Shown here: positions 8,635-19,700 of the stretch, one piece after another
Layout of the letters: each line of letters opens with the position of its first letter
How positions within the stretch are numbered: position 1 is the stretch's first letter
Source of the DNA: Streptomyces marokkonensis
GTDB lineage: Bacteria > Actinomycetota > Actinomycetes > Streptomycetales > Streptomycetaceae
DNA length: 64,000 nucleotides
NCBI RefSeq assembly: GCF_008312835.1
Contig: NZ_VSKS01000004.1
Span: 248,001 to 312,000 of the forward strand
Reading direction: 5' to 3'
Notes under the pieces: model-generated
What the model saw: the letters and a program-made list of their open reading frames with translations, nothing else
Databases searched by the model: none
Told to the model about the DNA's origin: nothing
Position numbers and translations under genes: made by a program

Positions 8635-8949
8635 ATGTCTCCCATTTTCGCCACTGCGCGGCTTACAGATGGTCGAGCGCAAGTCTGGTTCGCGAGCAAC
8701 GGGCACCTCTTCACGAATTGGGCAAAAGGGCTCGCACCTACGGATGATTGGTCAGGGTGGTCGCGGTTCCAGCAGCCGCCCGGAACCCTGCTGGCCATGG
8801 AGAGCGTCACCATTGGAGACGGCCGCCCCCAACTGTGGGCTGTGACCGACCAAGGTCTTTTCGCTTGCTGGAAGGCAAGTAGCAGCCCGAAGGAGGCCAG
8901 CGCGCAGTGGACGAACTGGGACAAGCTCCCGTCTCCACCCACTTCCTGA
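8635..8949 (+). CDS. Small lectin-like beta-propeller-repeat protein
   Basis: 104 aa from ATG 8635, placed by GAAGGAGAGCGC just upstream; the frame is open further 5' but without similarity. Two copies of a W-rich repeat are visible: TDGRAQVWFASNGHLFTNW followed by WSGWSRF, then GDGRPQLWAVTDQGLFACW followed by WTNWDKL. The pattern (DGR-x-L/V-W, a turn, L-F-x-x-W, W-x-x-W) is that of PLL/tectonin-type propeller blades that bind sugars. Two blades are too few for a closed propeller, so it would have to oligomerise or be a fragment of a larger ancestor. No signal peptide is seen, so it may act inside the cell. Confidence 0.6.
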   Translation: MSPIFATARLTDGRAQVWFASNGHLFTNWAKGLAPTDDWSGWSRFQQPPGTLLAMESVTIGDGRPQLWAVTDQGLFACWKASSSPKEASAQWTNWDKLPSPPTS

Positions 8950-9373
8950 CGAGCCGCTCAAGTCCGACAGGGCGCGGGTGCCAGCCGGATTTCTGTCGGT
9001 ACTGAGGCGACCGAGCCAAACGCCGTAGTCCAACAGCACGGCGAGAACTGGAGATGACCTCGCCGCCGACGGACCATTACCGTTAAACGGCTGTGACGGC
9101 AGTACTGACGGCGGACGGCGGTGGTCATCGGCGGTCGGTCACGGCGTGACACCAGCCGAGTGGAGTGCGCCGCAGGGCGGTGCCCGCGTCTTCTAAGCGC
9201 CTGTGCCGCGGCAGGCGCGAGCCCGATGGGATCAGGCGCGGTGTGGCCGTCAGCATGCTCGTCCGAACCGCTGACCAAAGTGATGCTCCGGCAACGGTCC
9301 GCTATCGCGACTTGGCCAGTCAGGTCCCGTAGCCGGTCCGCCGCAGTTCAGCGTGGCAACCATGCGCAGAGAA
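8950..9373. other. Gene-poor stretch of the accessory patch
   Basis: About 420 bp without a supportable gene on either strand. The 3' end runs into a tRNA-Gly fragment. Confidence 0.45.
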
Positions 9374-9419
9374 ATTCAGCTTCCCAAGCTGAGAGCGCGA
9401 GTTCGACCTCGTCACCCGC
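9374..9419 (+). tRNA. tRNA-Gly(CCC) 3'-half fragment (pseudo-tRNA, possible att remnant)
   Basis: ATTCAGCTTCCCAAGCTGA is an intact anticodon arm with loop CTTCCCAAG and anticodon CCC at 9383-9385. It is followed by a T-arm with GTTCGA (GAGTTCGACCTC) and a 3' acceptor strand CACCCGC. The matching 5' acceptor strand (GCGGGTG) and D-arm are absent upstream, and the 3' end reads CTCA instead of TCCA. So only the 3' half is present. Integrative elements of actinomycetes insert at tRNA 3' ends and duplicate just this half, so this may be a left-over attachment site. No integrase is seen in the window. Confidence 0.6.
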
Positions 9420-9498
9420 CTCAAGGGGGCCTAGGTGTTCTGTCCCGGGAGGTTGTGGACGGGTGAGCCAGGTCTCGGCTGAGGGATCTTGAACAGGT

Positions 9499-9554
9499 GA
9501 GGGCCTTCCGGTTCGGTGTGGATTGCGACGTCTACACCTGACCGAAAGGCCCTC
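9499..9554 (+). promoter_or_regulatory. 21-bp inverted repeat flush with the transposase start
   Basis: Left arm 9499-9519 (begins GAGGGCCTT) and right arm 9534-9554 (ends AAGGCCCTC) match at 18 of 21 positions around a 14-nt loop. The right arm ends immediately before the GTG start at 9555. In RNA this would sequester the ribosome-binding region, and as DNA it could bind transposase. Confidence 0.55.
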
Positions 9555-10037
9555 GTGCCCCACCGTAATGCACCGCTGACCGAGACCGGACGGCTGCGCC
9601 TGGCCCGCTGCGTGGTCGAGGACGGCTGGCCCCTTCGACGAGCCGCGGAACGCTTCCAGGTCTCGTCGACCACGGCCCAGCGCTGGGCCGACCGCTACCG
9701 GCAGTCCGGCGAAGCCGGCATGCGCGACCGCTCCTCCCGTCCGCGCACGAGCCCGCGCCGGACCCCGACCCGCACCGAGCGCCGGATCATCGAGGTGCGC
9801 GTCCTGCGCCGCTGGGGACCGGCCCGTATCGCGCACCTGCTGCGGCTGGTGCCCTCGACCGTGCACCGGGTGCTGACCCGCTACGGCCTGGCCCGCCTCA
9901 CCCACCTGGACCGGGCAACCGGCCGCGTCATACGCCGCTACGAACGTGAACGCCCCGGCGAACTGGTCCACGTGGACATCAAGAAGCTCGGCAACATCCC
10001 CGACGGCGGCGGCCACAAGGTGCTGGGCCGACGGTGA
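9555..10037 (+). pseudogene. IS481-type transposase, 3' truncated
   Basis: 160 codons from GTG 9555 (VPHRNAPLTETGRL). N-terminal helix-turn-helix segments (GWPLRRAAERFQVSSTTAQRW) and linker (GMRDRSSRPRTSPRR) are typical of IS481 transposases. The first catalytic Asp is present in GELVHVDIKKLG. Full proteins are roughly 300 aa and continue with the remaining D and E of the DDE triad; here the frame stops at GHKVLGRR and the sequence turns into the ettA upstream region. The element therefore lost its 3' half and should be inactive. A left end may lie near 9436 (TGTTCTGTCCCGGG), but no right inverted repeat is visible. Confidence 0.8.
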
Positions 10038-10090
10038 CAGGCGACGTGCGGGTGCCGTCCGTGAAAGTGCAGGTCGGGACGCCTGGACCG

Positions 10091-10134
10091 TATGCGTTTC
10101 CGCGCAGGGGTGGCGGTACGGCAAGATGGGGTGT
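10091..10134 (+). repeat. Copy B of the promoter-like repeat, upstream of ettA
   Basis: Second copy of the 6067-6109 element. It contains a possible -35 (TTTCCG) and -10 (CAAGAT, 10121-10127 region), with TSS expected near 10134, giving a ~40-nt leader to the TTG start of ettA at 10176. Conservation of the layout suggests that this copy is the native ettA promoter. Confidence 0.6.
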
Positions 10135-10175
10135 ATCTGCCCACTGCCTGATTTCAAGCTGCCGGACGGTTTCTC

Positions 10176-11840
<1,665 letters not shown>

Positions 11841-11844
11841 TCTC

Positions 11845-12273
11845 TTGCGGCACATCTACCGCTGCCCGCTGCGCTGGGCGGACATGGACGCGTACGGCCA
11901 CGTCAACAACGTGGTGTTCCTCCGCTACCTGGAGGAAGCACGCATCGACTTCCTGTTCCGCCCGGAGAAGGACTTCAAGCAGGGGTCCGTGGTGGCGCGG
12001 CACGAGATCGACTACAAGCGGCAGCTCGTCCACCGGCACACGCCCGTGGACATCGAGCTGTGGATCACGGAGATAAGGGCGGCGTCCTTCACCATCACCT
12101 ACGAGGTGAAGGACGGCGACGACCAGATCTACGTCCGCGCCTCGACGGTCATCGTGCCGTTCGACTTCGAGACGCAGCGTCCGCGCCGGATCACCGAGGA
12201 GGAACGCGAGTTCCTCCAGGAGTACATGGACGAGGCCGTGGACAAGAAGAAGGAGGAGGCCGTCGCCGCATGA
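11845..12273 (+). CDS. Acyl-CoA thioesterase (4HBT hotdog fold)
   Basis: 142 aa from TTG 11845. The opening RCPLRWADMDAYGHVNNVVFLRYLEEAR is the 4-hydroxybenzoyl-CoA thioesterase signature, with Asp in WADMD and the GHVNN helix start as active-site elements. The middle strand (HEIDYKRQLVH) and the Lys/Glu-rich C-terminal helix complete a single hotdog. It would hydrolyse acyl-CoA or acyl-ACP thioesters; specificity is unknown. It lies 4 bp after ettA and overlaps the next gene by ATGA at 12270-12273, so the three are co-translated. Confidence 0.88.
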   Translation: MRHIYRCPLRWADMDAYGHVNNVVFLRYLEEARIDFLFRPEKDFKQGSVVARHEIDYKRQLVHRHTPVDIELWITEIRAASFTITYEVKDGDDQIYVRASTVIVPFDFETQRPRRITEEEREFLQEYMDEAVDKKKEEAVAA

Positions 12274-12935
12274 CGGCGCTCCACCTCGCCGACGAGGGGG
12301 AGGCCGCGGGTCTCGCGGCCTTCCTCTCCCGGCTGCTGCACTACGACCGTTCCGCCGCGGTGCGCCTGCAGGCGGCCGGTACGGCTCTGGCCGTCTTCGG
12401 CCGTCCGCCCTCCTTCGAGGTGCTCGCGATCCGCGCCGTACGGCTGGCGAAGCCGTACGAAAACGGGCTCGACGTCACGCTCGACGTGACCGTGTCCGCG
12501 GGTGAGCTGCTGGAGTCGGTGGACGAGTCCGCCGCCACGGCGGCCGTACCCGGTGCGGTGACCGGACCGCCGTGGGCCGGTGTGCTGCCGCCGCGCGGCG
12601 GCTGGCGGGCCGAACCGGGGCTGCCGGCACCCCAGGAACTGCGGGGGCTCGTCGCCGTGTCGGTCGCGGAGTTCCGTTCCCGCACGGAGGCACTGGCGCC
12701 CGAGCGGCGTACCCGCGCCGAACTCGACCGGGTCGGGCGGGAGATCTGGTCCCGCACGGTCGCGGAGACCGGCCTTCCGGTGCGCGCGGTGCACGCCGCG
12801 CAGTCGCTGGGGTTCCTGCGGGGCGCCGAGCAGACCCTGCTCTCCTCGGGGTCCTGGCTCCGGCTGCGTACGCCCTACGGCTCGGTCGCCGTGCGCCGGG
12901 CGGGGCTCGGGGCGCTGGGCCTCAGCGTGCGCTGA
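12270..12935 (+). CDS. Conserved actinobacterial hypothetical protein
   Basis: 221 aa, ATG at 12270 overlapping the thioesterase stop. No recognised domain. The N-terminal half is mixed (EAAGLAAFLSRLLHYDRSAAVRLQA, then AVFGRPPSFEVLAIRAVRLA), suggesting a helix-rich cap on a beta core. The C-terminal half has HAAQSLGFLRGAEQTLLSSGSW and LRTPYGSVAVRR. No signal peptide or membrane segment, hence cytoplasmic. Its fixed place after ettA and a thioesterase suggests co-regulation but does not reveal the function. Confidence 0.8.
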   Translation: MTALHLADEGEAAGLAAFLSRLLHYDRSAAVRLQAAGTALAVFGRPPSFEVLAIRAVRLAKPYENGLDVTLDVTVSAGELLESVDESAATAAVPGAVTGPPWAGVLPPRGGWRAEPGLPAPQELRGLVAVSVAEFRSRTEALAPERRTRAELDRVGREIWSRTVAETGLPVRAVHAAQSLGFLRGAEQTLLSSGSWLRLRTPYGSVAVRRAGLGALGLSVR

Positions 12936-12956
12936 GGCCGGCTTGCGCGCGACCGC

Positions 12957-13925
12957 TCACTCCGGGTCGCTGTCGTCCGGCCGGACGGCGATGTGGTCGG
13001 GTTCCAGTTCCAGTGCGACGCGGTCGCGCATGCCCAGGGCCCGGGTGTACTCGGCGGGCAGTTGGAGGCGGCCCGCGCGGTCCAGCATGGCGTACTCGCG
13101 CGCGACCACCGTCTCGTGGCCGGTGACGGCGTCCACCTCGCTGCGGCGCAGCACCTCGGTGGAGGTGCGTCCGTCACGGATGGCGACCGTGCGGCGGACC
13201 TCGCCCGCCACCGCCTGGTCGTGGGTGACGATCACGACGGTCGTGCCGAGCCGTTCGTTCGCGGTGCGGAACGCGGCGAAGATCTGCTCCGCGGTGTGGG
13301 AGTCCAGCTCGCCGGTGGGCTCGTCCGCGAGCAGCACCGAAGGATCGCCCGCGAGGGCCACGGCGACGGCGACGCGCTGCTGCTGGCCGCCGGACATCTC
13401 GTGCGGGCGGCGGCCCCGGCAGTCGGCGACCTCCAGCAACTCCAGCAGTTCCAGAGCGCGTTCGGCGCGGGCCCGGCGCCCGGACCGGGAGCGGCCGCGG
13501 TGTCCGGCCAGCTGCATCGGCAGCGCGACGTTCTGCGCCGAGGTCAGGTAGGGCAGCAGGTTGCGGGAGGTCTGCTGCCACACGAAGCCGACGACCTCCC
13601 GGCGGTAGGCGAGACGGTCCTTCGCGTTCATCGTGAGCAGATCACGGCCGGCCACCCGCGCCGCGCCGGCCGTCGGGGTGTCCAGACCGGCCAGGATGTT
13701 CATCAGGGTCGACTTGCCGCTGCCGGAGGCGCCCACGAGAGCCATCAGCTCGCCCTCGCGCACCAGGAGGTCGAGTCCCTGGAGCGCCTGCACCTCCACG
13801 CCGTCCGCGGTGAACACGCGGACCAGCCGGTCGCAGGTGATGAGCGCGTCATGGCCGTAGGCCGGGCGGTTGCGGTCGGCGGTGACGCGGTCGGCGAGAT
13901 CCGCCAGGGTGGGGTTCGAGGTCAT
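12957..13925 (-). CDS. ABC exporter ATPase (MacB/LolD-like) with C-terminal AbrB-like domain
   Basis: 322 aa. The ATPase domain spans residues ~26-255: Walker A GASGSGKST, signature MSGGQQQR, Walker B VLLADEPTG, H-loop VTHD. The protein then extends with a SpoVT/AbrB-like swapped-hairpin segment (AMLDRAGRLQLPAEYTRALGM, then DRVALELEPDHIAVR). Ordinary LolD-type ATPases end shortly after the H-loop, so this extension is additional. It could dimerise, dock on the permease or bind DNA. The gene is last in a three-gene operon after two FtsX-type permeases, 55 bp downstream of the second. N-terminal ~25 residues are polar. Confidence 0.88.
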   Translation of the reverse strand: MTSNPTLADLADRVTADRNRPAYGHDALITCDRLVRVFTADGVEVQALQGLDLLVREGELMALVGASGSGKSTLMNILAGLDTPTAGAARVAGRDLLTMNAKDRLAYRREVVGFVWQQTSRNLLPYLTSAQNVALPMQLAGHRGRSRSGRRARAERALELLELLEVADCRGRRPHEMSGGQQQRVAVAVALAGDPSVLLADEPTGELDSHTAEQIFAAFRTANERLGTTVVIVTHDQAVAGEVRRTVAIRDGRTSTEVLRRSEVDAVTGHETVVAREYAMLDRAGRLQLPAEYTRALGMRDRVALELEPDHIAVRPDDSDPE

Positions 13926-13980
13926 CGGGAGCCTCCTGCGGGGAGAAGTCGACGCGACACGACGGCGGACAGGGGCGGGT

Positions 13981-16737
13981 TCACCGGGCGTCCCCGGCCC
14001 GTAGCTCGCGCACGGAACCCCTGCGCCCCGACCACCAGGCCTGGGCCGCGGAGATCCCGACGGTCAGGGCGACCACGGCCAGCGCCGGCACCACCAGCGA
14101 CACCGGGTCGGTGCGCAGGGCCGCCCGGCCCGCCGGGGACGAGGACGCCGAGACGGCGATGGTCGTCAGGTCGATGCCGGGCGACAGCAGCCGGACGGCG
14201 GCCCAGGCCGTGAGGATGCCGCCGGCCGCCGCGAGCAGCGCCTGCGGCAGCGACTCCAGGACGAGCAGCCGACGGCCCTGCGCCCGGGTGAGGCCCATGG
14301 TGCGCAGCCGGGCCAGCAGGGCGGCCCGTTCGGGGGCGGCCCGCAGCAGGGTCAGCAGCAGCGCGAGCACGGCGTACCCGGCGCCGGCCGCCACCGCCGC
14401 GATGTAGACGCGCTCGGCGCCGGACTGCAGCGGCGAGTCGACGAACCCCGCGAGCCTCTCCGTGCGGAGCTGGACCCGCGCGGCACCGCCCGCCGCCTCG
14501 CGCAGCGCGCCCGCGTCGGGACGGTCGCCGGTGACCAGCAGCGCGGTCGGACGGGCGGAGTCCCCGGGCAGCCCCGACCGGTCCACGAGCAGGAACTCCT
14601 GCCCGGCCAGCACCGGCGTCCGCTCCCGCACCGCCACGATCCGTACGGTGATGGAGCCGCCCGTGTCCAGACGCACCGGGAACGGCCGGGTGCCGTAGCG
14701 GTCGGCGACCGCGGGGGAGGCCAGGGCGGGCAGTGCCCCGGAGCCGGGAGCAGCGGACGCCTCCAGTTCGGCGGCGTCGAACGTCCCGATGCCCGTGTGC
14801 CGGGTGAGGGCCGCGTAGCCGGCCGGGTCCACACCGGCCACCGGTACGGTCAGCCTGCCGTCCGAGGGATAGGAGTAGTAGGCGACGCTCACGGCGGTGA
14901 CGTCCCGCACGCCCGGTGCGCGCCGGACCTTCCCGGCGAGCTCCGACGGCAGTGCCCGCAGCCCCTCGACGCGGGCGTCGGCGCCGACGGCGACCGTGGC
15001 CGCGCGGTCCCGGGCGTCGGCCACACCGGTGAGGACGGAACCGCCGAAGGCGGCGGTGGTCAGCGCGGTCAGCAGCGCCAGCAGGGGCAGTACCGCGGAA
15101 TCCGGCGTACGGCCCGCGCGGGCCAGCGACAGCGGTCCGACCACGCCGCGCAGCCGCGCCGCCGGACGGGCCAGTCCGCGCAGCGGCAGCGGGTGGAGGC
15201 GCACCAGCACCAGTGCGGCGATCACCCCGACCAGCACCGGCGCCAACGACACCAGCTCGTCCCCGGACGCCGCCCCGCCGTCCCCCGCCCCCCGCGTGCG
15301 CAGCGTCACGACCGCGCCCACCGCCAGGGCCAGCAGCGTGAGTTCGGCGACCGTGCGCCGCCGCGACGGACGGGCCGAGGCGATGTCGTCGCGGGCGGCG
15401 TGCACGCGTACCGCGCGGTGCGCGGCGACGGCCCGCAGCGGCAGCGCCGCACACGCGAGGAGGGCGACGGCGCCGGCGGCGGCCACGGCGTACGGCAGCC
15501 GGGCCCCGGGGACCGTGAGCCGGGCGGCGGCCAGCCCCAGCGCGGCGGCGGGCACGGTGACCACCGCCGTCTCCGCCAGCAGCCGGCCGGTGAGACCGCG
15601 CAGGGAGGCGCCGCGGGCCCGCAGCAGGGTGAGTTCGGCACGGCGCCGGCCGGCGGCGAGAGAGCCCGCCATGAGCAGCACGACGGCCGCGACCGTGCCG
15701 GTGCCGAAGGCGGCGACGGAGACGACCGGGCCGATGGCCGCACGCAGCCCGGCGTACTCGCCGAACACGTCGTCCAGCGAGGTCTCCGCGAGCAGGGTGG
15801 AGGAGGCGGCCGTGCCCGCCCGCCGGAGCAGCGGACCCGCCTCCAGGGAGGCCACGGCCGACTTCAGTTCCGGCAGGTCGTGGCCGTGCAGGGCGGAGGC
15901 CTCGGGCGCCAGCATCCAGTACCGCTCCGGCACCCCGCCGGTGCCCAGGAGGGCCGGACCCGCGTCCGGGGGGAGCAGCAGCGCGCCGACCCAGAACCGG
16001 TTGCGCGACGGGTCGTCGGGGCGGGTCGTCAGATGGGGGCCGCGCAGCACGGGCGTGGTCGACCAGTACGCCTCCCGAGGGGCGCGCGGTTCGACGACGC
16101 CGGTGACCCGCACCGTGAGCGGGGCGCGCTCCACGCCCGGCACGTGGAGGACGGAGCCCACCTCGATGTTCAGCTTGCGGGCCGTGTCACTGCTGACGGC
16201 GGCCTCGACCGCCGTCGTCGCGGCCGTGACGTCGTCCGGGGCCTTCGGCAGCCGGCCAGCCCGCAGCCGGGAGTGGCCGGCGAGCCCGTTCTGGGCGACG
16301 AGGTGGAACTGCGGGGACACCCCGTCCGGCCGGGACAGCCAGGGGTCCGGGACCTCCAGGCGCCGGGTGGTGCGCACCCCGTAGGACGACTGGTCCGTGT
16401 CGAGCGGGAGCGCGCGCCCGGCCTGCGCGAGGATCCTGTCGTAGGGTCCGCGCGCGGCGTCCCGGCGCAGTTCGGCCTCCCGCGTCTCCTGCGGCACGAT
16501 GACGTTGGCGTGGGAGGTGTACAGCTGGACGGTGGTGCGGCCGGGCCCGGCCACCTCCATCGCCCGGCGCAGTCCCGCGTCGCCGTACCGGTCCACGGCG
16601 AGCGGCAGCGCGGCGGCCAGGAACGCGGTCACCGCGACCAGTACCGCGAGGGCCACCGCGGCCCCGGGCGCCGCCCGCAGCCGCGTGCGCACCCAGGGCG
16701 CGACCGCGCGCGGTCGCCTCGCCGTCCGGACGGTCAC
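13981..16737 (-). CDS. FtsX-family ABC transporter permease
   Basis: 918 aa from GTG 16737, one base after the stop of the upstream permease, with GGAGGCGAG as ribosome site inside that gene's end. One N-terminal helix (AAPGAAVALAVLVAVTAFLAAALPL) precedes a large extracellular domain (~residues 45-330). A cluster of helices, a second extracellular domain and C-terminal helices follow; the RARGASLRGL and RTMGLTRAQGRRLLVLES cytoplasmic loops are typical of FtsX permeases. It should form a heteromeric type VII (MacB-like) complex with the 1091-aa permease and the AbrB-tailed ATPase. Such complexes transmit mechanical force or move lipids, peptides or lipoproteins rather than pump across a channel; the substrate is unknown. 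Confidence 0.87.
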   Translation of the reverse strand: MTVRTARRPRAVAPWVRTRLRAAPGAAVALAVLVAVTAFLAAALPLAVDRYGDAGLRRAMEVAGPGRTTVQLYTSHANVIVPQETREAELRRDAARGPYDRILAQAGRALPLDTDQSSYGVRTTRRLEVPDPWLSRPDGVSPQFHLVAQNGLAGHSRLRAGRLPKAPDDVTAATTAVEAAVSSDTARKLNIEVGSVLHVPGVERAPLTVRVTGVVEPRAPREAYWSTTPVLRGPHLTTRPDDPSRNRFWVGALLLPPDAGPALLGTGGVPERYWMLAPEASALHGHDLPELKSAVASLEAGPLLRRAGTAASSTLLAETSLDDVFGEYAGLRAAIGPVVSVAAFGTGTVAAVVLLMAGSLAAGRRRAELTLLRARGASLRGLTGRLLAETAVVTVPAAALGLAAARLTVPGARLPYAVAAAGAVALLACAALPLRAVAAHRAVRVHAARDDIASARPSRRRTVAELTLLALAVGAVVTLRTRGAGDGGAASGDELVSLAPVLVGVIAALVLVRLHPLPLRGLARPAARLRGVVGPLSLARAGRTPDSAVLPLLALLTALTTAAFGGSVLTGVADARDRAATVAVGADARVEGLRALPSELAGKVRRAPGVRDVTAVSVAYYSYPSDGRLTVPVAGVDPAGYAALTRHTGIGTFDAAELEASAAPGSGALPALASPAVADRYGTRPFPVRLDTGGSITVRIVAVRERTPVLAGQEFLLVDRSGLPGDSARPTALLVTGDRPDAGALREAAGGAARVQLRTERLAGFVDSPLQSGAERVYIAAVAAGAGYAVLALLLTLLRAAPERAALLARLRTMGLTRAQGRRLLVLESLPQALLAAAGGILTAWAAVRLLSPGIDLTTIAVSASSSPAGRAALRTDPVSLVVPALAVVALTVGISAAQAWWSGRRGSVRELRAGDAR

Positions 16738-16738
16738 G

Positions 16739-19700
16739 TCACTCGCCTCCCCGGTCGCGCAGTGAGGTCACCGGGTCCGCCCTGCGCAGGGACAGCACGG
16801 CCGTGATCAGCAGCGGGGCCGCGGCCACGGCGGCCAGCAGGGCGGCCACCCGGAGGGGAGGCAGGTGCACCAGGACCTCGGGGACCGGGCGGCCGGCCTC
16901 CGCGGTCAGCATGATCAGGGGGATCACGGCACGGGTCAGCACCGCGCCCAGCACCACGCCCACCACCAGCGCCAGACCGACCAGCACCCCGTGCTCGACG
17001 AGCACCACCCGGGCCAGCCGCCGCCGGGAGGCGCCCAGGGCGCGCAGCACCGCGAACTCGGCGGACCGCTCACGCAGCGAGCCCGCCGCGCTCACCGCGA
17101 ACCCGACCGCCGTCAGCGCCGCCGCCGCGAGGGCCGCCGCACCGAACGCCGTGCCCGGTCCGGCGCCGAACGGGTCGTCGCGCAGCGCCTCGGCGATCTC
17201 GTCCCGCACGACCACGCGGGACGGATCCATGTCGGGCCGGCCGCGCAGCGCCGCGGCCACCCGCTCCGTGCCGCCGGGCTCGGTCGCGAGCCACCACTCG
17301 TTCGGCGGCACGGTCTCGTCCTGGCGCGCCTGGAGCACCCGGTTGACGGACCGCAGATCGACCAGCAGGGCGCCCCCGTCGTCCTTCCCGCCGCCCGGCG
17401 CGGACGGCAGCGCCCGCACCGCCCGGACGATCCGCACCGGCACGGTGGCCCCGCCGATCCGCACGTCCAGCCGCTGCCCGGGCCGCGCGCCCGTGGAGGC
17501 GAGGTAGCGGTCCGTGGCCACGCCGGTGACCTCGGACGCCGCCGGCTGCGGCACCCGGAGGCCGATGGTGAGGGGCGAGGGCTGCCAGGTCAGGTCCGGC
17601 GGGAGGTACCCGGTGGCGTAGGCGATGGTCGTCGGGTCGCCCGGGACCACGCGGGGCGTGGTCGGACTCGTCCTCGCGCCGGGGGAGGACACCGCGCCGT
17701 CCGCGCGGGCCGACAGTTGCCACTCGGCCGGCAGCGGCAGCCTCCGCTCCCGGCCGCCGGTGTCCGTGGCGGTCAGCGCGGCCAGGGTCAGACGGTGCCG
17801 CTCGCCCTTCCCGGCCGGCTGGAGCAGGTCCAGCCGGAGACCGGTCAGCGTGAGTGCGCCGGGCGGTGCCTCGGTGACCGCCGCGAGGTCGAGGGTGAGC
17901 GCGTGGGGCCGCCCGTCGGTGCGCAGTCCGCCGAGGCCGAGCGTGTACGGGGTGCCGGAGGAGTCCTCCACGGTGGCACGGACGTCGACCGCGGTCTCCG
18001 CGGCCGCGCCCCGCATCCGGGCGGTGAGCGTCAGGCGCGCGGTGCCCGCCGGGACGCGCACCCCCGCCGAGGTGTCCTCCGGCGACAGTCCGGCGACCGC
18101 CGTGCGCACCGGCACCCGCGCCAGGTCGGGGCGCATCAGCATCGCGTCCGCCGCGTGCGCGGTGTCCAGCGCGAGCACGGTCGCGGTCCTGCCGCCGGAC
18201 AGCGGCACGGTCGTACGGGAGGCGGGGGCGGCCCGGCGCACGCCGGGGACGGCCGCGTACGTCTGCGTGCGGCCGAACTCGCTCTCCCCGGCGGCCAGTA
18301 CGCGCACCTGTGCGCCGGCCCGGAAGTCCGCCTGGTCGTCCTGCGAGCGCTCCCACGAGGAGCCCTGGCCGATCGCCAGCATGCCCAGCGCCACGGCGAG
18401 CACCAGCAGCAGCACCGGTCCCGCGCCGCGTGTCGGGCGGCGGCTCAGCTGCCAGCCCGCCAGCGCGCCCGGCAGTCCCCGGCCGGCCGCCGCCCGGTGC
18501 TCGGCGAGCCTCGCCAGCGGCGGCAGCAGCCGCAGCGTCAGCACCGTGCCGGCGAGCAGCGCAAGCGCCGGGGCGGCCACGAGCAGCGGATCGACCCCGA
18601 GGTCCTCGCCGACGGCACCGGAGGGCCGGCGGCTCAGCTGCCAGTACGCCACACCGGCCACCACCAGCAGCCCCACGTCCGCACCGGCGCGCACCACGCC
18701 CGGCAACGGCTTGGCACGGCGGGCCGTGAAGGAGGAGGCCAGTGCCGGAACGGTGACGGCGAGCGCGCAGCCCAGCGCCACCGCCGCCGACACCAGCCAC
18801 ACGGAGCCCCGTCCGGCGACCGCCCCCACGGAGGCGTCCAGGCGCAGTCCGATCCGGGCCAGCGCGCCCTGCCCGGCCAGCAGCCGGGTGAGCGGTCCCG
18901 CCAGCAGCGGGGCGCAGGCCGCCGCGGGCACGGCGAGGAGCAGCGCCTCCAGCGCGGCGAGCCGCGCCACCTGGGTCCGGGAACCGCCACGGGCCCGCAA
19001 CAGCCGGGTCTCGCCCGCCCGTTCGGCGCTCAGCAGCCGGGCCACCAGCAGCAGGGCGCACGCGGCGAGAAGGGCCAGCTGGAGGGCGATGACCAGCAGC
19101 GTGGAGCGGGAGACGAGCAGGGAGCGTTCGAGGCGGTCCAGCGCGGCGGGCAGCTCGCTCGCGGCGGTCGCCGTGCCGCCCAGTGCCCCGGCCTTCGGCA
19201 GGGCGGCGGTGCCCTCGCGTGCCGCCTCGCGCAGCGCGTCGACGCGCTCGCCGGTCATCGCCGAGAAGTCGGCCGAAGCCAGCCAGCCCGACGCGCCCGC
19301 GCTGACCCGGTTCCCGGTGAACACGGCGGGGTCGGCGAGCAGGGGGCCGTACGTCGTGAAGTGGAGTGTGACGATGCCGCGACCGTTCAGCTCGTCAAGT
19401 CGCCAGTACGGTGCCGCGGTGTCGACCGGCCGGTACAGACCGGTGACGCGCACCGTCGCAGGCGGTCCCTCGAGCCGGTTGTCCAGGGTGAGCCGGGTGC
19501 CCGGCTCCACGCCGAGGGCACGGGCGGCGGACTCCGGGAGGGCGGCCTCGATCTCCGTGCCGGTGTTCCCCCGGGGCATTCGGCCCTCGGTGACGCGTAC
19601 CTGGGCCGGGTCGAGCGCCGCGAAGTGGGTGAGGTCGGGGTCGTCCGACGTCGCGCGCTCCTCCGGTGGGCGCAGGGAGCCGGGCAGGGCGTACGGGCCG

